Source of the DNA: DATMTS01 sp035564555
Lineage (GTDB): Bacteria > Actinomycetota > Actinomycetes > Actinomycetales > Microbacteriaceae
Direction of reading: 5' to 3'
Length of the DNA: 64,000 nt
Assembly (NCBI GenBank): GCA_035564555.1
Contig: DATMTS010000106.1
Span: 1-64,000 of the forward strand
Position numbers and translations under genes: made by a program. Below, piece by piece: positions 16,531 through 24,996 of the stretch. A model generated the notes under the pieces. That model saw only the letters and a program-made list of their open reading frames with translations, had not been told where the DNA came from and ran no database searches. The stretch's first letter is position 1; every line of letters starts with the position of its first letter.

Positions 16531-17394
16531 TCAGGCGAAGGCGACCTGCGGCACCGCGGCGAAGCGTTCATGCATCACAGCGATGGCTTCCGGATTGCTG
16601 TCGACCAGCACGAACCGGCGACCGAGATCCGCCGCGACGGCACCCGTCGTGCCGCTGCCGGCGAAGAAGTCGAGCACCCAGTCTCCCGGTCTGCTGGATG
16701 CCTGCACGATCCGGCGCAGGATGCCCACCGGCTTCTGCGTGGGATAGCCCGTCTTCTCCCGCCCGGTGGGCGAGACGATCGTGTGCCACCAGACATCCGT
16801 GGGCAGTTTGCCGCGCGCGGCCTTCTCGGCCGTGACCAGACCGGGAGCCATGTAGGGTTCCCGGTCGACGGCATCCGAGTCGAACCAGTAGGCCGACGGA
16901 TCCTTCACGTACACCAGGATCGTGTCGTGCTTGGTCGGCCAGCGCCGGCGTGACTTGCCGCCGTAGTCATAGGCCCAGATGAGTTCGTTCAGAAAGCATT
17001 CCCGCCCGAACAGCGCGTCGAGCAGCACCTTGGCATAGTGCGCCTCCCGGTAGTCGAGGTGCAGATAGAGCGTGCCGTCGGCCGCGAGCAGCCGCCAGGC
17101 TTCGAGCAGGCGCGGCTCGAGGAACTGCCAGTAGTCCTCGAAGCGATCGTCGTACTGCAGCAGGTCGCCCTTGATGCGTTCGTAGCTCTGCCCCTTGAAC
17201 CCGGCGACCGACCCGTTACCCGGCTCTCCCGCGACGCGCTGCGCCGTGGTGCTCTGCCGGGTCTGCTGCCTGCCCGTGTTGAACGGCGGATCCAGGTAGA
17301 CGATCGTGAAGGATGCCGACGGCAATCCCGCCAGCACCTGCAGGTTGTCGGCGTGGAACACGGTATTCGGAGAGTCGGTCGTCCACGCGGGCAT
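16531..17394 (-). CDS. Site-specific DNA methyltransferase (beta-class, probably N6-adenine), orphan
   Basis: A 287-residue DNA methyltransferase. The catalytic motif IV is IVYLDPPFNTGR near residue 35, and the AdoMet-binding motif I is LDFFAGSGTTGAVA near residue 245. That order (catalytic before cofactor motif) defines the beta class, as in type III Mod and many solitary enzymes. A target-recognition region with WAYDYGGKSRRRW lies between. No restriction endonuclease is nearby, so it looks like a solitary regulatory or housekeeping methylase; its recognition site is unknown. ATG at 17394 lies 6 nt after CACAAT (17401-17406, minus strand), fitting a leaderless start, and is divergent from the GNAT gene. 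Confidence 0.88.
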   Translation of the reverse strand: MPAWTTDSPNTVFHADNLQVLAGLPSASFTIVYLDPPFNTGRQQTRQSTTAQRVAGEPGNGSVAGFKGQSYERIKGDLLQYDDRFEDYWQFLEPRLLEAWRLLAADGTLYLHLDYREAHYAKVLLDALFGRECFLNELIWAYDYGGKSRRRWPTKHDTILVYVKDPSAYWFDSDAVDREPYMAPGLVTAEKAARGKLPTDVWWHTIVSPTGREKTGYPTQKPVGILRRIVQASSRPGDWVLDFFAGSGTTGAVAADLGRRFVLVDSNPEAIAVMHERFAAVPQVAFA

Positions 17395-17453
17395 GCGTCC
17401 ATTGTGCCGGTTCCGCCGCGCCGGCCGAATCGCCCCGAGCGTAGGCTGTCGGC

Positions 17454-17738
17454 ATGGCAATCGAGTACCGGCACGAGGCCGACCGGCAGCGTTACACGGT
17501 GCTGAAAGACGGCGAACGCGTCGGCGTGGCGGAATACCGGCTCGGCGATGGCGTCATCGCGTTCACCCACACCGAGATCGACGAGGACAAGCGCCAGCGC
17601 GGCATGGCATCCGGTCTGGTGCAATACGCGCTCGACGACGTGCGCGACACGACCGAGCTCAGGGTCGTCGCGGAGTGTCCGTATGTGAAGCACTGGCTCG
17701 GCGAGCATCCCGATTACCAGGAGTTGCAGAGCCGCTGA
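17454..17738 (+). CDS. Small GNAT-like N-acetyltransferase (Acetyltransf_CG type)
   Basis: A 94-residue protein of the short GNAT-related family. It has the core strand-turn GDGVIAFTHTEI and the acetyl-CoA-loop-like KRQRGMASGLVQYALDD (R-x-x-G-x-A type), ending with the PYVKHWLGEHPDY motif of the family. Members are single-domain cytosolic proteins, some with weak acetyltransferase activity; substrates are unknown. TAGGCT (17442-17447) lies 6 nt before the ATG, an exact leaderless arrangement, and the gene is divergent from the methyltransferase. It ends 7 bp before the convergent small membrane protein. Confidence 0.88.
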   Translation: MAIEYRHEADRQRYTVLKDGERVGVAEYRLGDGVIAFTHTEIDEDKRQRGMASGLVQYALDDVRDTTELRVVAECPYVKHWLGEHPDYQELQSR

Positions 17739-17745
17739 CGGGCGG

Positions 17746-18090
17746 TCAGCGCCGCCGATCGGCCCGGAGGCCCACGGTGTCGTCGATCGGTTCGCCGTCC
17801 GCGTCGAGCCGGATGCGCACCGGCCCGTCGCCGTAGATCCCTTTGTCGCCGTCGCCCGCGACCGGAGCCGGAGCCGGCATCCGTGACTGCCGGTCGAGTT
17901 CGACCTGCGCCTCGTACTTGCGGGGCGCGAACACCTCGTCGCCGATGCCGAGCAGACCGGATCCGGACGATCCGGAACCGCCGCGCTCGGCACGGCTCTT
18001 GTCGGAAAGATCGATCCAGCCGAGCCGGTTCGCGATCGCCAGAACCACGATCAGCAGCACAACGATGCCCGCGCCGACCCAGAAGTTCAC
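17746..18090 (-). CDS. Small membrane-anchored protein, DUF6191-like
   Basis: A 114-residue protein with one N-terminal membrane helix (about residues 4-24), a Gly/Ser-rich linker, and a segment GDEVFAPRKYEAQVELDRQ. The last resembles the core of a small actinobacterial family of unknown function (DUF6191, from memory). The C-terminal part is polar and acidic and probably cytoplasmic. The GTG start at 18090 lies 7 nt after TATCCT (18098-18103, minus strand), again suggesting a leaderless message. Its function is unknown. Confidence 0.6.
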   Translation of the reverse strand: MNFWVGAGIVVLLIVVLAIANRLGWIDLSDKSRAERGGSGSSGSGLLGIGDEVFAPRKYEAQVELDRQSRMPAPAPVAGDGDKGIYGDGPVRIRLDADGEPIDDTVGLRADRRR

Positions 18091-18172
18091 GCGCGCCAGG
18101 ATACACGAGCGGTCTGCCCGCTCCGTGAACGCGCGTCGCCGGCCGCCCGGTCGGCGCGACCCGACCCGTGGG

Positions 18173-19222
18173 TCACGGCACGCGGTACAGCCATTCCTCG
18201 GTCGCGAACTTCTCCTCCACCAGAGTCTCGGCCGCAGCGTATTCGGCGTCGGTGATGTCTCCCGCCGTGCCCCCGTACAGGCCGACGAAGGTCTGCTTCA
18301 TCCGCTCGATGATCTCGGCTCGACTCAAACCGGACTGGCTACGCAGCGGGTCCACCCGTTTTGCGGCGGATGCGATGCCCTTGTCGCTGATCTTCTCGCG
18401 GCCGATGCGCAGCACTTCGGTCATCTTCTGCCCGTCCATGTCGTAGCTCATCGTCACGTGATGCAGCACCGCGCCGTTCTTGAACCGCTTCTGAGCGGCC
18501 CCGCCGATCTTGCCCTTCGGGCTCGTGATGTCGTTGAGCGGCTTGTAGGTCGCGTCGATGCCCAAGGATTGCAGCGCGACGAGCGCCCATTCATCGAGGA
18601 AGGCGTAGCTGTCGGCAAAGCTCATGCCCTGCACGAGTTCGGCGGGAACGTACAGCGAATAGGTGACGACCGAGCCCTTCTCCATCATCATCGCGCCACC
18701 GCCGGTGATACGCCGCACGACGTCGTACCCGTACTTCGCGGCTCCGTTCGGGTCGACCTCGTTCTTCACCGACTGGAAGCTGCCGATCACCACCGCCGAC
18801 TCGTCCCACTCCCAGATGCGCAGGGTCGGCTGCCGTGTTCCGTCGGCGACGGCGTTCGAGAGCACTTCGTCCAGCGCCAGGTGGGTCGCGGGCGACACCG
18901 CTTTGGCGTGCACGATCTGCCAGTCGTAATCGCGCCAGCTCGTGGCGCGCGCGAGCGAGCGCCGAATCGCGATCGCGACCGCCTCCGCCGAGAAGCCGAG
19001 CAGAACGGCATCCTCGGGCAGCGCACGTCGCACCGCGTCCGCGATCGCCTTCGCGTCGAGCTCGGCGCTCAGGCCGTTCACCGCGGCGTCGATCGCCTCG
19101 AGGGCGGTGTCGGGCTCGAGAAAGAAGTCGCCCGCCAGGTGGAAGTTCGCGATGTCCCCGTCGACGACATCCAGGTCGACCACCACGAGCTTGCCGCCCG
19201 GAACCTTGTACTCACCGTGCAT
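18173..19222 (-). CDS. lplA: Lipoate-protein ligase A with N-terminal accessory domain
   Basis: A 349-residue cytoplasmic ligase that activates lipoate with ATP and transfers it to E2/GcvH lysines. The first 90 residues (starting MHGEYKVPGGKLVVVDL) match the accessory domain usually found C-terminal in E. coli LplA. The catalytic domain follows with RRITGGGAMM (the RRxxGGGxV-type lipoate loop) and the GKIGGAAQKR segment that holds the invariant lysine. The domain order is therefore swapped relative to E. coli LplA. TAGGCT (19229-19234, minus strand) lies 6 nt before the ATG, so the mRNA is probably leaderless. It follows the alpha/beta hydrolase gene on the same strand, separated by a hairpin. 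Confidence 0.9.
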   Translation of the reverse strand: MHGEYKVPGGKLVVVDLDVVDGDIANFHLAGDFFLEPDTALEAIDAAVNGLSAELDAKAIADAVRRALPEDAVLLGFSAEAVAIAIRRSLARATSWRDYDWQIVHAKAVSPATHLALDEVLSNAVADGTRQPTLRIWEWDESAVVIGSFQSVKNEVDPNGAAKYGYDVVRRITGGGAMMMEKGSVVTYSLYVPAELVQGMSFADSYAFLDEWALVALQSLGIDATYKPLNDITSPKGKIGGAAQKRFKNGAVLHHVTMSYDMDGQKMTEVLRIGREKISDKGIASAAKRVDPLRSQSGLSRAEIIERMKQTFVGLYGGTAGDITDAEYAAAETLVEEKFATEEWLYRVP

Positions 19223-19254
19223 GCACTCAGCCTAACCAGGCGAATGCCCCTCGC

Positions 19255-19310
19255 GAGGTGCACGCTTTCGTCGCTTGAGACCGATGGCATGCGACAAAAG
19301 TGTGCACCTC
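19255..19310 (-). terminator. Long inverted repeat after the hydrolase gene
   Basis: Arms 19255-19274 and 19291-19310 are 20 nt each, match at 17 of 20 positions and begin GAGGTGCAC. They enclose a 16-nt loop and overlap the hydrolase stop codon. The position upstream of lplA suits a terminator insulating the leaderless lplA promoter. The length and symmetry also fit a dispersed repeat. Confidence 0.55.
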
Positions 19311-20175
19311 AGGGGCTGGGGGCAGGCGTCGGTCGAGACGAGAAGCGCTCGTCGAGCCAGGCGACGAGGTCGGCGATCACCTCGTCTTTGTTCAATTCGT
19401 TGAAGACCTCATGCCGCGCCTCCGGGTACACCCGCACCGAGACATCCGTCAGCCCCGATCGCCTCTGGTAGGCGTGCGCGAGTCTGCGTGCGCTCTTCTC
19501 GCCGCCGAGCGGGTCGTCTCCGCCGATCTGGATCAGAAGCGGCAGGTCGCGGTCGAGCGCCTTGCCGGGCCGACCCAGCAGGCGCAACGCATCGGCGGTG
19601 CCGAACAGATTCCTGACCTTGGCGTCGACCATGAGCGGGTCGGCGGCGGCCGCCTGGTGCACCGCGGTGTCTCGGCTGAGCCATTCGAACCCCGTCGTGC
19701 CGAGGTGCTTGTGGCGTTTGTTGAGGTCGCCTGACGCCATCGAGCCGATCATGCGGTATGCCGTGCCGGTGAGCACGAGCGCGTCGTATTCGTCGGCGTG
19801 CCTGTTCACGATCATCTGCGCCATCAGCGAGCCCCAACTGTGCCCCAGCAGCACCAACGGGAGATCCGGATGCTCCTCCCGCACGATGGCGGTCAGCTGC
19901 CGCACGCTCTCGACCGTGGCCCGCAGGCCGCCCGGCCCCAGCCGCCCGAGCTTCGAGCGGTCGCCGCCCCATTGGTCGAGGCCGGTCTGACCGTGGCCGC
20001 GATGGTCGTCGGCATAGACCGTGTAACCGGCCGCGTTGAGCTTGCCCACGAGGTATTCGTAGCGTTTGGCGTACTCCCCGACCCCGTGCGCCAGTTGGAT
20101 GACCGCGCGCGGATGCTGCGCCGACCACACGTAGTACGTGATGACGACACCCTGTTCATCGGTGAAGGTGGGCAC
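19309..20175 (-). CDS. Alpha/beta hydrolase, monoacylglycerol lipase/lysophospholipase-like
   Basis: A 288-residue serine hydrolase. The nucleophile elbow is LGHSWGSLMAQ (about residue 110), the acid follows in QIGGDDPLGG, and the catalytic His is in PEARHEVFNE. The oxyanion segment is IQLAHGVGEYAKRY, typical of the hydrolase_4 group (monoacylglycerol lipases and lysophospholipases). No signal peptide is present, so it acts in the cytosol. The natural substrate is likely a monoacylglycerol or similar ester (family inference). GTG at 20175 has an AAGAAT hexamer 6 nt upstream, a weaker leaderless candidate. It is divergent from marR. Confidence 0.87.
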   Translation of the reverse strand: MPTFTDEQGVVITYYVWSAQHPRAVIQLAHGVGEYAKRYEYLVGKLNAAGYTVYADDHRGHGQTGLDQWGGDRSKLGRLGPGGLRATVESVRQLTAIVREEHPDLPLVLLGHSWGSLMAQMIVNRHADEYDALVLTGTAYRMIGSMASGDLNKRHKHLGTTGFEWLSRDTAVHQAAAADPLMVDAKVRNLFGTADALRLLGRPGKALDRDLPLLIQIGGDDPLGGEKSARRLAHAYQRRSGLTDVSVRVYPEARHEVFNELNKDEVIADLVAWLDERFSSRPTPAPSP

Positions 20176-20233
20176 GGGGCGATTCTTGCACGCTCCGGCT
20201 CGCTCCGGCGTCAGCGGCGCAAGAGGGCAGATT

Positions 20234-20263
20234 CGTTAGCCTTGCTAATTTGATAAGCTAACG
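20234..20263 (+). promoter_or_regulatory. Palindromic operator region of the marR-MFS operon
   Basis: CGTTAGC (20234-20240) is repeated inverted as GCTAACG (20257-20263). A second dyad, TTAGC-CTT-GCTAA, occupies 20236-20248. A -10-like TAAGCT (20254-20259) is inside it, 8 nt before the GTG. A bound MarR dimer would block the promoter, so autorepression is likely. Confidence 0.6.
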
Positions 20264-20267
20264 AGTT

Positions 20268-20741
20268 GTGGGGACGACCGAAACCAAGACGACGGATGCC
20301 GCGAGTGCGACGACCAAGCGCGTTGCGACGTACGAGTTGAGTTCGGGGCTGCGTGTGGCGGTTGCGCGGCTGAGCCGCCGGGTGCGCGCAGAGAAGGCCG
20401 ACGACGCGCTCAGCGACGGGCAGTTCTCGGTGCTCGCCCTCTTGTTCCGTGAGGGCCCGCATACCCTCGGGCAGCTCAGCGAACACGAACGCGTCACACC
20501 GCCGTCGATGAATCGCCGGGTGAACGCGCTCGTGCAGGCCGGCTATGTCGAACGCGAACCGTCACCGACCGACGGACGTAAGGTGCTGCTGCGCGCAACC
20601 GCCCAGGGTGCAGCGCTGGTGAACGAGACGCGTCGTCGCCGCGACGAATGGCTCTACCGACGACTCGCCAGGCTTCCCGCCGACCAGCGGCACGTGCTGC
20701 ACGAGGCATCCACGATCATCCGGGAGCTCGCCGACTCGTGA
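20268..20741 (+). CDS. MarR-family transcriptional regulator
   Basis: A 157-residue winged-helix dimer of the MarR type. The recognition region is LGQLSEHERVTPPSMNRRVNALVQAGYV and the wing is REPSPTDGRKVLLRATAQG, flanked by helices for dimerisation. It probably binds the palindromes just upstream and controls its own gene and the downstream MFS exporter. The inducing ligand is unknown. The GTG start at 20268 has no SD and lies 8 nt after TAAGCT. Its stop codon overlaps the exporter start as GTGA, so the two are coupled. Confidence 0.9.
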   Translation: MGTTETKTTDAASATTKRVATYELSSGLRVAVARLSRRVRAEKADDALSDGQFSVLALLFREGPHTLGQLSEHERVTPPSMNRRVNALVQAGYVEREPSPTDGRKVLLRATAQGAALVNETRRRRDEWLYRRLARLPADQRHVLHEASTIIRELADS

Positions 20742-22054
20742 CAAGTGCCACCTTCCGTTCTCTCGCCGGCTACAACTACCGCATCTGGGCGGCGGGTGCG
20801 CTGGTGTCGAACGTGGGCACCTGGATGCAACGCACCGCCCAGGACTGGTTGGTGCTCACCGAGCTGACTCACGGCAACGCGGTAGCCGTCGGCACGGTGA
20901 TGGCGCTGCAGTTCGGGCCGCCCGTCGTGCTGCTGCCGGTGACCGGCTGGGTGGCCGATCGCTTCGACCGTCGTCGCGTGCTGATGGTCACCCAGACCGC
21001 GATGGGCATCTTCGGCCTGCTGCTCGGACTGCTCACGATCAACGGCGTCGTCGAGTTGTGGCACGTCTACCTGTTCGCGCTGCTCGGCGGGTGCGCGGGC
21101 GCCTTCGACGCCCCCGCACGGCAGGTCTTCGTGTCGTCCCTCGTCGATCGGCGCAACCTGTCGAATGCCGTCGGCCTCAACTCCGCCTCGTTCAACATCG
21201 CCCGGATGATCGGGCCGGCGGTCGCAGGACTGTTGATCGCCGTCGTCGGCACGGGCTGGGTGTTCCTGATCAACGCGGCGTCGTTCGCCGCGGTGCTCGC
21301 CTCGATCGCGCTGCTGCGCAAGAACGAGCTGCATCACACCGACCGCGCCGGCGCGGGCAAGGGTGGGCTGATCGAGGGATTCCGTTATGTGCGGCATCGC
21401 CCCGACATCCTCGTCATCCTGATCATCATCTTCATCATCGGCACGTTCGGGCTGAACTTCCCGATCTTCACCTCGACCATGGCGACCGAGGCCTTCCACA
21501 AGGGCGCGGGAGAGTTCGGCATCCTGTCGTCGGTCATGGCCATCGGCTCGGTCGCCGGCGCTTTGCTCGCCGCCCGCAGGGAGCGGCCCAAGGTGGGGCT
21601 GTTGTTCGTCGGAGCCGCCGTGTTCGCGATCGGATGCACACTCGCGGCCCTGATGCCCGACTACTGGCTGTTCGCGCTCTCGCTGATCGTGATCGGCATC
21701 TCGGCGCAGACCCTCACGACGAGCGCGAACAGCGTGGTACAGCTCTCAACCGACCCGGTCGTGCGCGGGCGGGTGATGGCGATCTACATGGCGATCTTCA
21801 TGGGGGGCACCCCGATCGGTGCGCCGATCGTCGGCTGGGTGGCCGACACCTTCGGCGCACGCTGGGGCCTCGCGGTCGGCGCAGGGGCGGGATTCCTGGC
21901 CGCGGCCGTCGGGGTCTTCTACCTCGTGAGGTTCCGGCGGATGCGACTGCGTTACGTCGATCGTCGATTGCGCCTCGCGTTCGGCGACGTGGAGCAGGCG
22001 CAGGAAGATCTTGCGACGAGCGAGGTCCAGATCCAGCGCACCAGCGGGTCGTAG
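20738..22054 (+). CDS. MFS transporter, transmembrane secretion effector (EntS-like) type
   Basis: A 438-residue 12-TM major facilitator. The N-terminus (FRSLAGYNYRIWAAGALVSNVGTWMQRTAQDWLVL) is the signature of the MFS_3/EntS-like group, and motif A appears as WVADRFDRRRVLMV. Members export siderophores, peptides or drugs. GTG at 20738 overlaps the marR stop (GTGA); the longer frame through marR is rejected. Co-expression with a MarR repressor suggests an inducible exporter. No gene follows on this strand; 22055-22181 contains no feature that I can recognise. Confidence 0.88.
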   Translation: MTSATFRSLAGYNYRIWAAGALVSNVGTWMQRTAQDWLVLTELTHGNAVAVGTVMALQFGPPVVLLPVTGWVADRFDRRRVLMVTQTAMGIFGLLLGLLTINGVVELWHVYLFALLGGCAGAFDAPARQVFVSSLVDRRNLSNAVGLNSASFNIARMIGPAVAGLLIAVVGTGWVFLINAASFAAVLASIALLRKNELHHTDRAGAGKGGLIEGFRYVRHRPDILVILIIIFIIGTFGLNFPIFTSTMATEAFHKGAGEFGILSSVMAIGSVAGALLAARRERPKVGLLFVGAAVFAIGCTLAALMPDYWLFALSLIVIGISAQTLTTSANSVVQLSTDPVVRGRVMAIYMAIFMGGTPIGAPIVGWVADTFGARWGLAVGAGAGFLAAAVGVFYLVRFRRMRLRYVDRRLRLAFGDVEQAQEDLATSEVQIQRTSGS

Positions 22055-22181
22055 TTCGTCTGCCCGGCGGCCGGCCGCGCGCGCTCGACCGACACGCCGC
22101 CGTGTGGCCCGACATGCTCGTCGCGCTCTCGACATCGTCCCAGGCGCCGCAGGAGTCCTGACCTAAGCGCTCCTTCGCCGA

Positions 22182-24134
22182 TCAGGTGCCGGCGACCGGA
22201 ATCCAGACGCGCATGGTGCTGGGTCCGCGGTTGGCCCAGGAGAAGTATGGATGCAGCTCGACCGCGGTGGTGGCCGGCGTCGCATCATCGGCGGTCGTGC
22301 CGTACGGCCAGTCCGTCACGCCGACCGTGGTGCTGGCGACGCTTCCTCCGCCTGTCGGCGCAGAGGCGACGGGATACTGCACGTTCACGCGGGCACCGAA
22401 CGGCGTCGGTTCAGGTCCCCGGTCTGCCGCCAGGGCGATCTGATCGGTCGTGACGCCCTCGGGCAGGTCGGTCGATTCGAGGCAGAGCACCAGCGGCCCG
22501 CGCTCGACGGCGACCGTGCCGCGCACCGCGTCGATCTGCGGTGCGGGCGTCGTGATGCGAGGTGTCACGGGCAGTCGCACGACGAGGGTGTCGCCCGCTT
22601 GGAACGCCCGGCGCAGCCGGAGGTATGCGCCGCCGACCGGGATCGTGTCGTCGCCTATCCGGGCGGTAGCACCCTTCGCCCACGCCGGGATGCGGACGGC
22701 GAGCGTGAACTCGGCGGCCTGGGTGACCGTGATCACGAGGTCGCCGTCGAACGGGTAGCCGGTTCGCATGGTGAGTCTCACCGCGGTGCCGTCGCCCGTC
22801 GCCGTGCGCACCTCGAGGTCGGCGAACTGGTGGAGCTGCACGCCGGTGTCGTCGGTCGTGGCGAAGTACGAAGAGACGCTCGCCAGCGTGCGCGCGATGT
22901 TGGTGGGGCAGCACGAGACCTCGAACCACGGCGCTCGCATGCTCGTCTCGGCCCGCTCACTCAATTCGTCATCGTGCGGTTCGGTACCGCGGGTGCGCTG
23001 CTGCAGGGTGTTCGTGTAGAAGAAGCCGCGGCCGTCTTCGCGGGGCGAAGCGAGGATGTTGTTCAGCAGTGTGCGCTCGATCAGGTCGGCGTACTTCGCC
23101 TCGCCGGTCTGCAGCAGCAGTCGCCAGCTGAGCATCACCGAACCGATGCCGGCGCAGGTCTCCGAGTACGCGCGATCGGGAGGCAGCTCGAAGTCTTCCC
23201 CGAACTCCTCGTTCTGGTGATGGGAACCCATGCCGCCGGTGAGATATGTGCGCCGCGCCACCGTGTTGCGCCACTGCTCCTGAACCGCGGCGAGCAGCAC
23301 ACCGTCCCCGTCGTCAGCCGCCAGATCGACTGCGCCACTGGCCAGGTAGAGGGCGCGCACGGCATGACCGCGTAGCACTGTCGCATCCCGTACCGGCATG
23401 TCGTCGAGAAAGTACTCGTGACCCTGGAAGAGCGTCGTGGCGAGGGTCCGGTGCCCGCGCCGCAGGATGAACAAGGCGGCGAGTTCCCGGTAGCGTTCGT
23501 CGTCGGTCGCCCGGGCGAACTCCACGAGGGCCGGTTCGATCTCAGGATGGCCGCAGATCGCTTCGCGTCCGCTCGGACCGAACTCGAGGTAGACGTGATC
23601 GGCGAGCCGGCGGGCGATGTTCACCAGCAGATCATCGTGCCCGGTGCGCAGCCGGGCCACCGCCGCCTGGATCAGGTGGCCGAAGCAGTAGAGCTCGTGC
23701 CCCCACTCCAGATCGGAATACCGCTCCCGCTGTCCGCTACGTCCGAAGCTCGTGTGCAGGTACCCGTCCGGTTCCTGGGCCGCGGCCACCCGAGCGACCA
23801 GGTCGTCGAAGTCGTGCTGGAGCCGGGCATCCGGTTCGCGCCCCAGCTCCCAGGCCATCGCCTCCAGCAGCTTGTAGACCTCCGAGTCGACGAACTCGAT
23901 GCCCGCGTGCGCCGCCGCGATCGTGCCGGCGGCCGCCCGGTCGAAGTTGCCGATCCAGCCGATCCGCTCCATCCAGAGCCGGCAGTATTCGATGATCGTG
24001 CCTGCGTTCAGCGTCTGCTTCTCACCCCAGAAGCCGCCGGTGATGCGCAGTTCGGCCTGAGAAAGGGGGCGCAGAAGCGAGTTCCGGGGCTGCACGGGGC
24101 CGCCCTGGGCGCGGACGTGCGGGGGGATCGTCAT
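22182..24134 (-). CDS. Beta-L-arabinofuranosidase, glycoside hydrolase family 127
   Basis: A 650-residue (alpha/alpha)6-barrel enzyme of the DUF1680/GH127 family. It removes beta-L-arabinofuranosyl units from plant glycans and glycoproteins. The characteristic ETCAGIGSVML (catalytic Glu region) and FEVSCCPTNIARTL (zinc-site cysteines, one the nucleophile in characterised members) are both present, as is the N-terminal ITGGFWGEKQTLN. There is no signal peptide, so imported oligosaccharides are its substrates. ATG at 24134 has GAAGGAACC upstream. It is the last gene of a binding protein-permease-permease-GH127 operon, which indicates that the importer carries arabinose-containing oligosaccharides. 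Confidence 0.9.
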   Translation of the reverse strand: MTIPPHVRAQGGPVQPRNSLLRPLSQAELRITGGFWGEKQTLNAGTIIEYCRLWMERIGWIGNFDRAAAGTIAAAHAGIEFVDSEVYKLLEAMAWELGREPDARLQHDFDDLVARVAAAQEPDGYLHTSFGRSGQRERYSDLEWGHELYCFGHLIQAAVARLRTGHDDLLVNIARRLADHVYLEFGPSGREAICGHPEIEPALVEFARATDDERYRELAALFILRRGHRTLATTLFQGHEYFLDDMPVRDATVLRGHAVRALYLASGAVDLAADDGDGVLLAAVQEQWRNTVARRTYLTGGMGSHHQNEEFGEDFELPPDRAYSETCAGIGSVMLSWRLLLQTGEAKYADLIERTLLNNILASPREDGRGFFYTNTLQQRTRGTEPHDDELSERAETSMRAPWFEVSCCPTNIARTLASVSSYFATTDDTGVQLHQFADLEVRTATGDGTAVRLTMRTGYPFDGDLVITVTQAAEFTLAVRIPAWAKGATARIGDDTIPVGGAYLRLRRAFQAGDTLVVRLPVTPRITTPAPQIDAVRGTVAVERGPLVLCLESTDLPEGVTTDQIALAADRGPEPTPFGARVNVQYPVASAPTGGGSVASTTVGVTDWPYGTTADDATPATTAVELHPYFSWANRGPSTMRVWIPVAGT

Positions 24135-24177
24135 GGTTCCTTCGAGGATGTGCGATGGGCGCGGTCGATGCCGGCGG

Positions 24178-24996
24178 TCAGTCTTTGACCGCACCGGCGG
24201 TCACGCCCGCCGCCACGTATTTCTGTGCCAGCACGAGCAGCACGGCGGTCGGAATGGACGCCACGACAGCCGTGGCCATGATCGCGTTCCACTCCTGGTT
24301 GTTGTTGCCGATGTACTTGTAGATGCCCAGGGTGATGGTCTGCATCGTTCCGCCGCTGTTCAGGGTCGAGGAGAAGATGAAGTCCGACCAGGCCCAGAGG
24401 AACGCGAACAACGACACCGTCACGATCGAATTGCGGCTGACCGGCAGCACGATCGAGCGGAACGTGCGCCAGGTGCCCGCGCCGTCGATCTTCGCGGCCT
24501 GCATGAGCTCGTTCGGGATGCCGGACATGAACGCCGAGAAGATCAGCACCCCGAACGGAACCGCGATGGTGGAGTCGGCGACGATCAGCCCGCCGAGCGT
24601 GTTCAGCACGCCGAGGTTGAGGTAGATGGCGTAGAACCCCATCGCCATGATGATCCCGGGGATCATCTGCGCGATCAGCAGCACGAAGTTGAGCACGCTG
24701 CGACCGGCCGGCCGGAGCTTGGCGAGCGAATAGGCGGCCGGCGCCGAGATGACCACGGTGAGCACGACGGTGCCCAGACCGACGATCAGGCTCGTGCCGA
24801 GGTATGGCAGCTGCTGGCTGAGCACCGACTGGTATCCGTCGAAGGTGGGATGGATCGGGAACCAGTCGGGCGGGCTCTTGCGCATCAGGCCCGTCGGGGT
24901 CAGCGACACGTTGATCATCCAGTAGACCGGGAACAGCATCAGCGCCGTCAGCACCACTCCGACGACGGTCTTCCAGACGGGACGCCTGCCGTTCAT
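24178..24996 (-). CDS. CUT1 carbohydrate ABC transporter permease (MalG type)
   Basis: A 272-residue inner-membrane subunit with six predicted helices, starting with VVGVVLTALMLFPVYWMINV. The EAA loop that contacts the ATPase reads ELMQAAKIDGAGTWRTFRSIVLP. The family C-terminal ending (VAAGVTAGAVKD) is present. ATG at 24996 has AGGAA upstream and overlaps the stop of the partner permease as ATGA, which fixes the start. It pairs with the upstream permease and binding protein; the ATPase is not encoded nearby. Confidence 0.93.
   Translation of the reverse strand: MNGRRPVWKTVVGVVLTALMLFPVYWMINVSLTPTGLMRKSPPDWFPIHPTFDGYQSVLSQQLPYLGTSLIVGLGTVVLTVVISAPAAYSLAKLRPAGRSVLNFVLLIAQMIPGIIMAMGFYAIYLNLGVLNTLGGLIVADSTIAVPFGVLIFSAFMSGIPNELMQAAKIDGAGTWRTFRSIVLPVSRNSIVTVSLFAFLWAWSDFIFSSTLNSGGTMQTITLGIYKYIGNNNQEWNAIMATAVVASIPTAVLLVLAQKYVAAGVTAGAVKD

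Noticed and set aside
16531..17738. Restriction-modification or defence island
   Set aside because: Only a methyltransferase is present; the neighbours are a GNAT protein, a small membrane protein and an exporter, with no nuclease.
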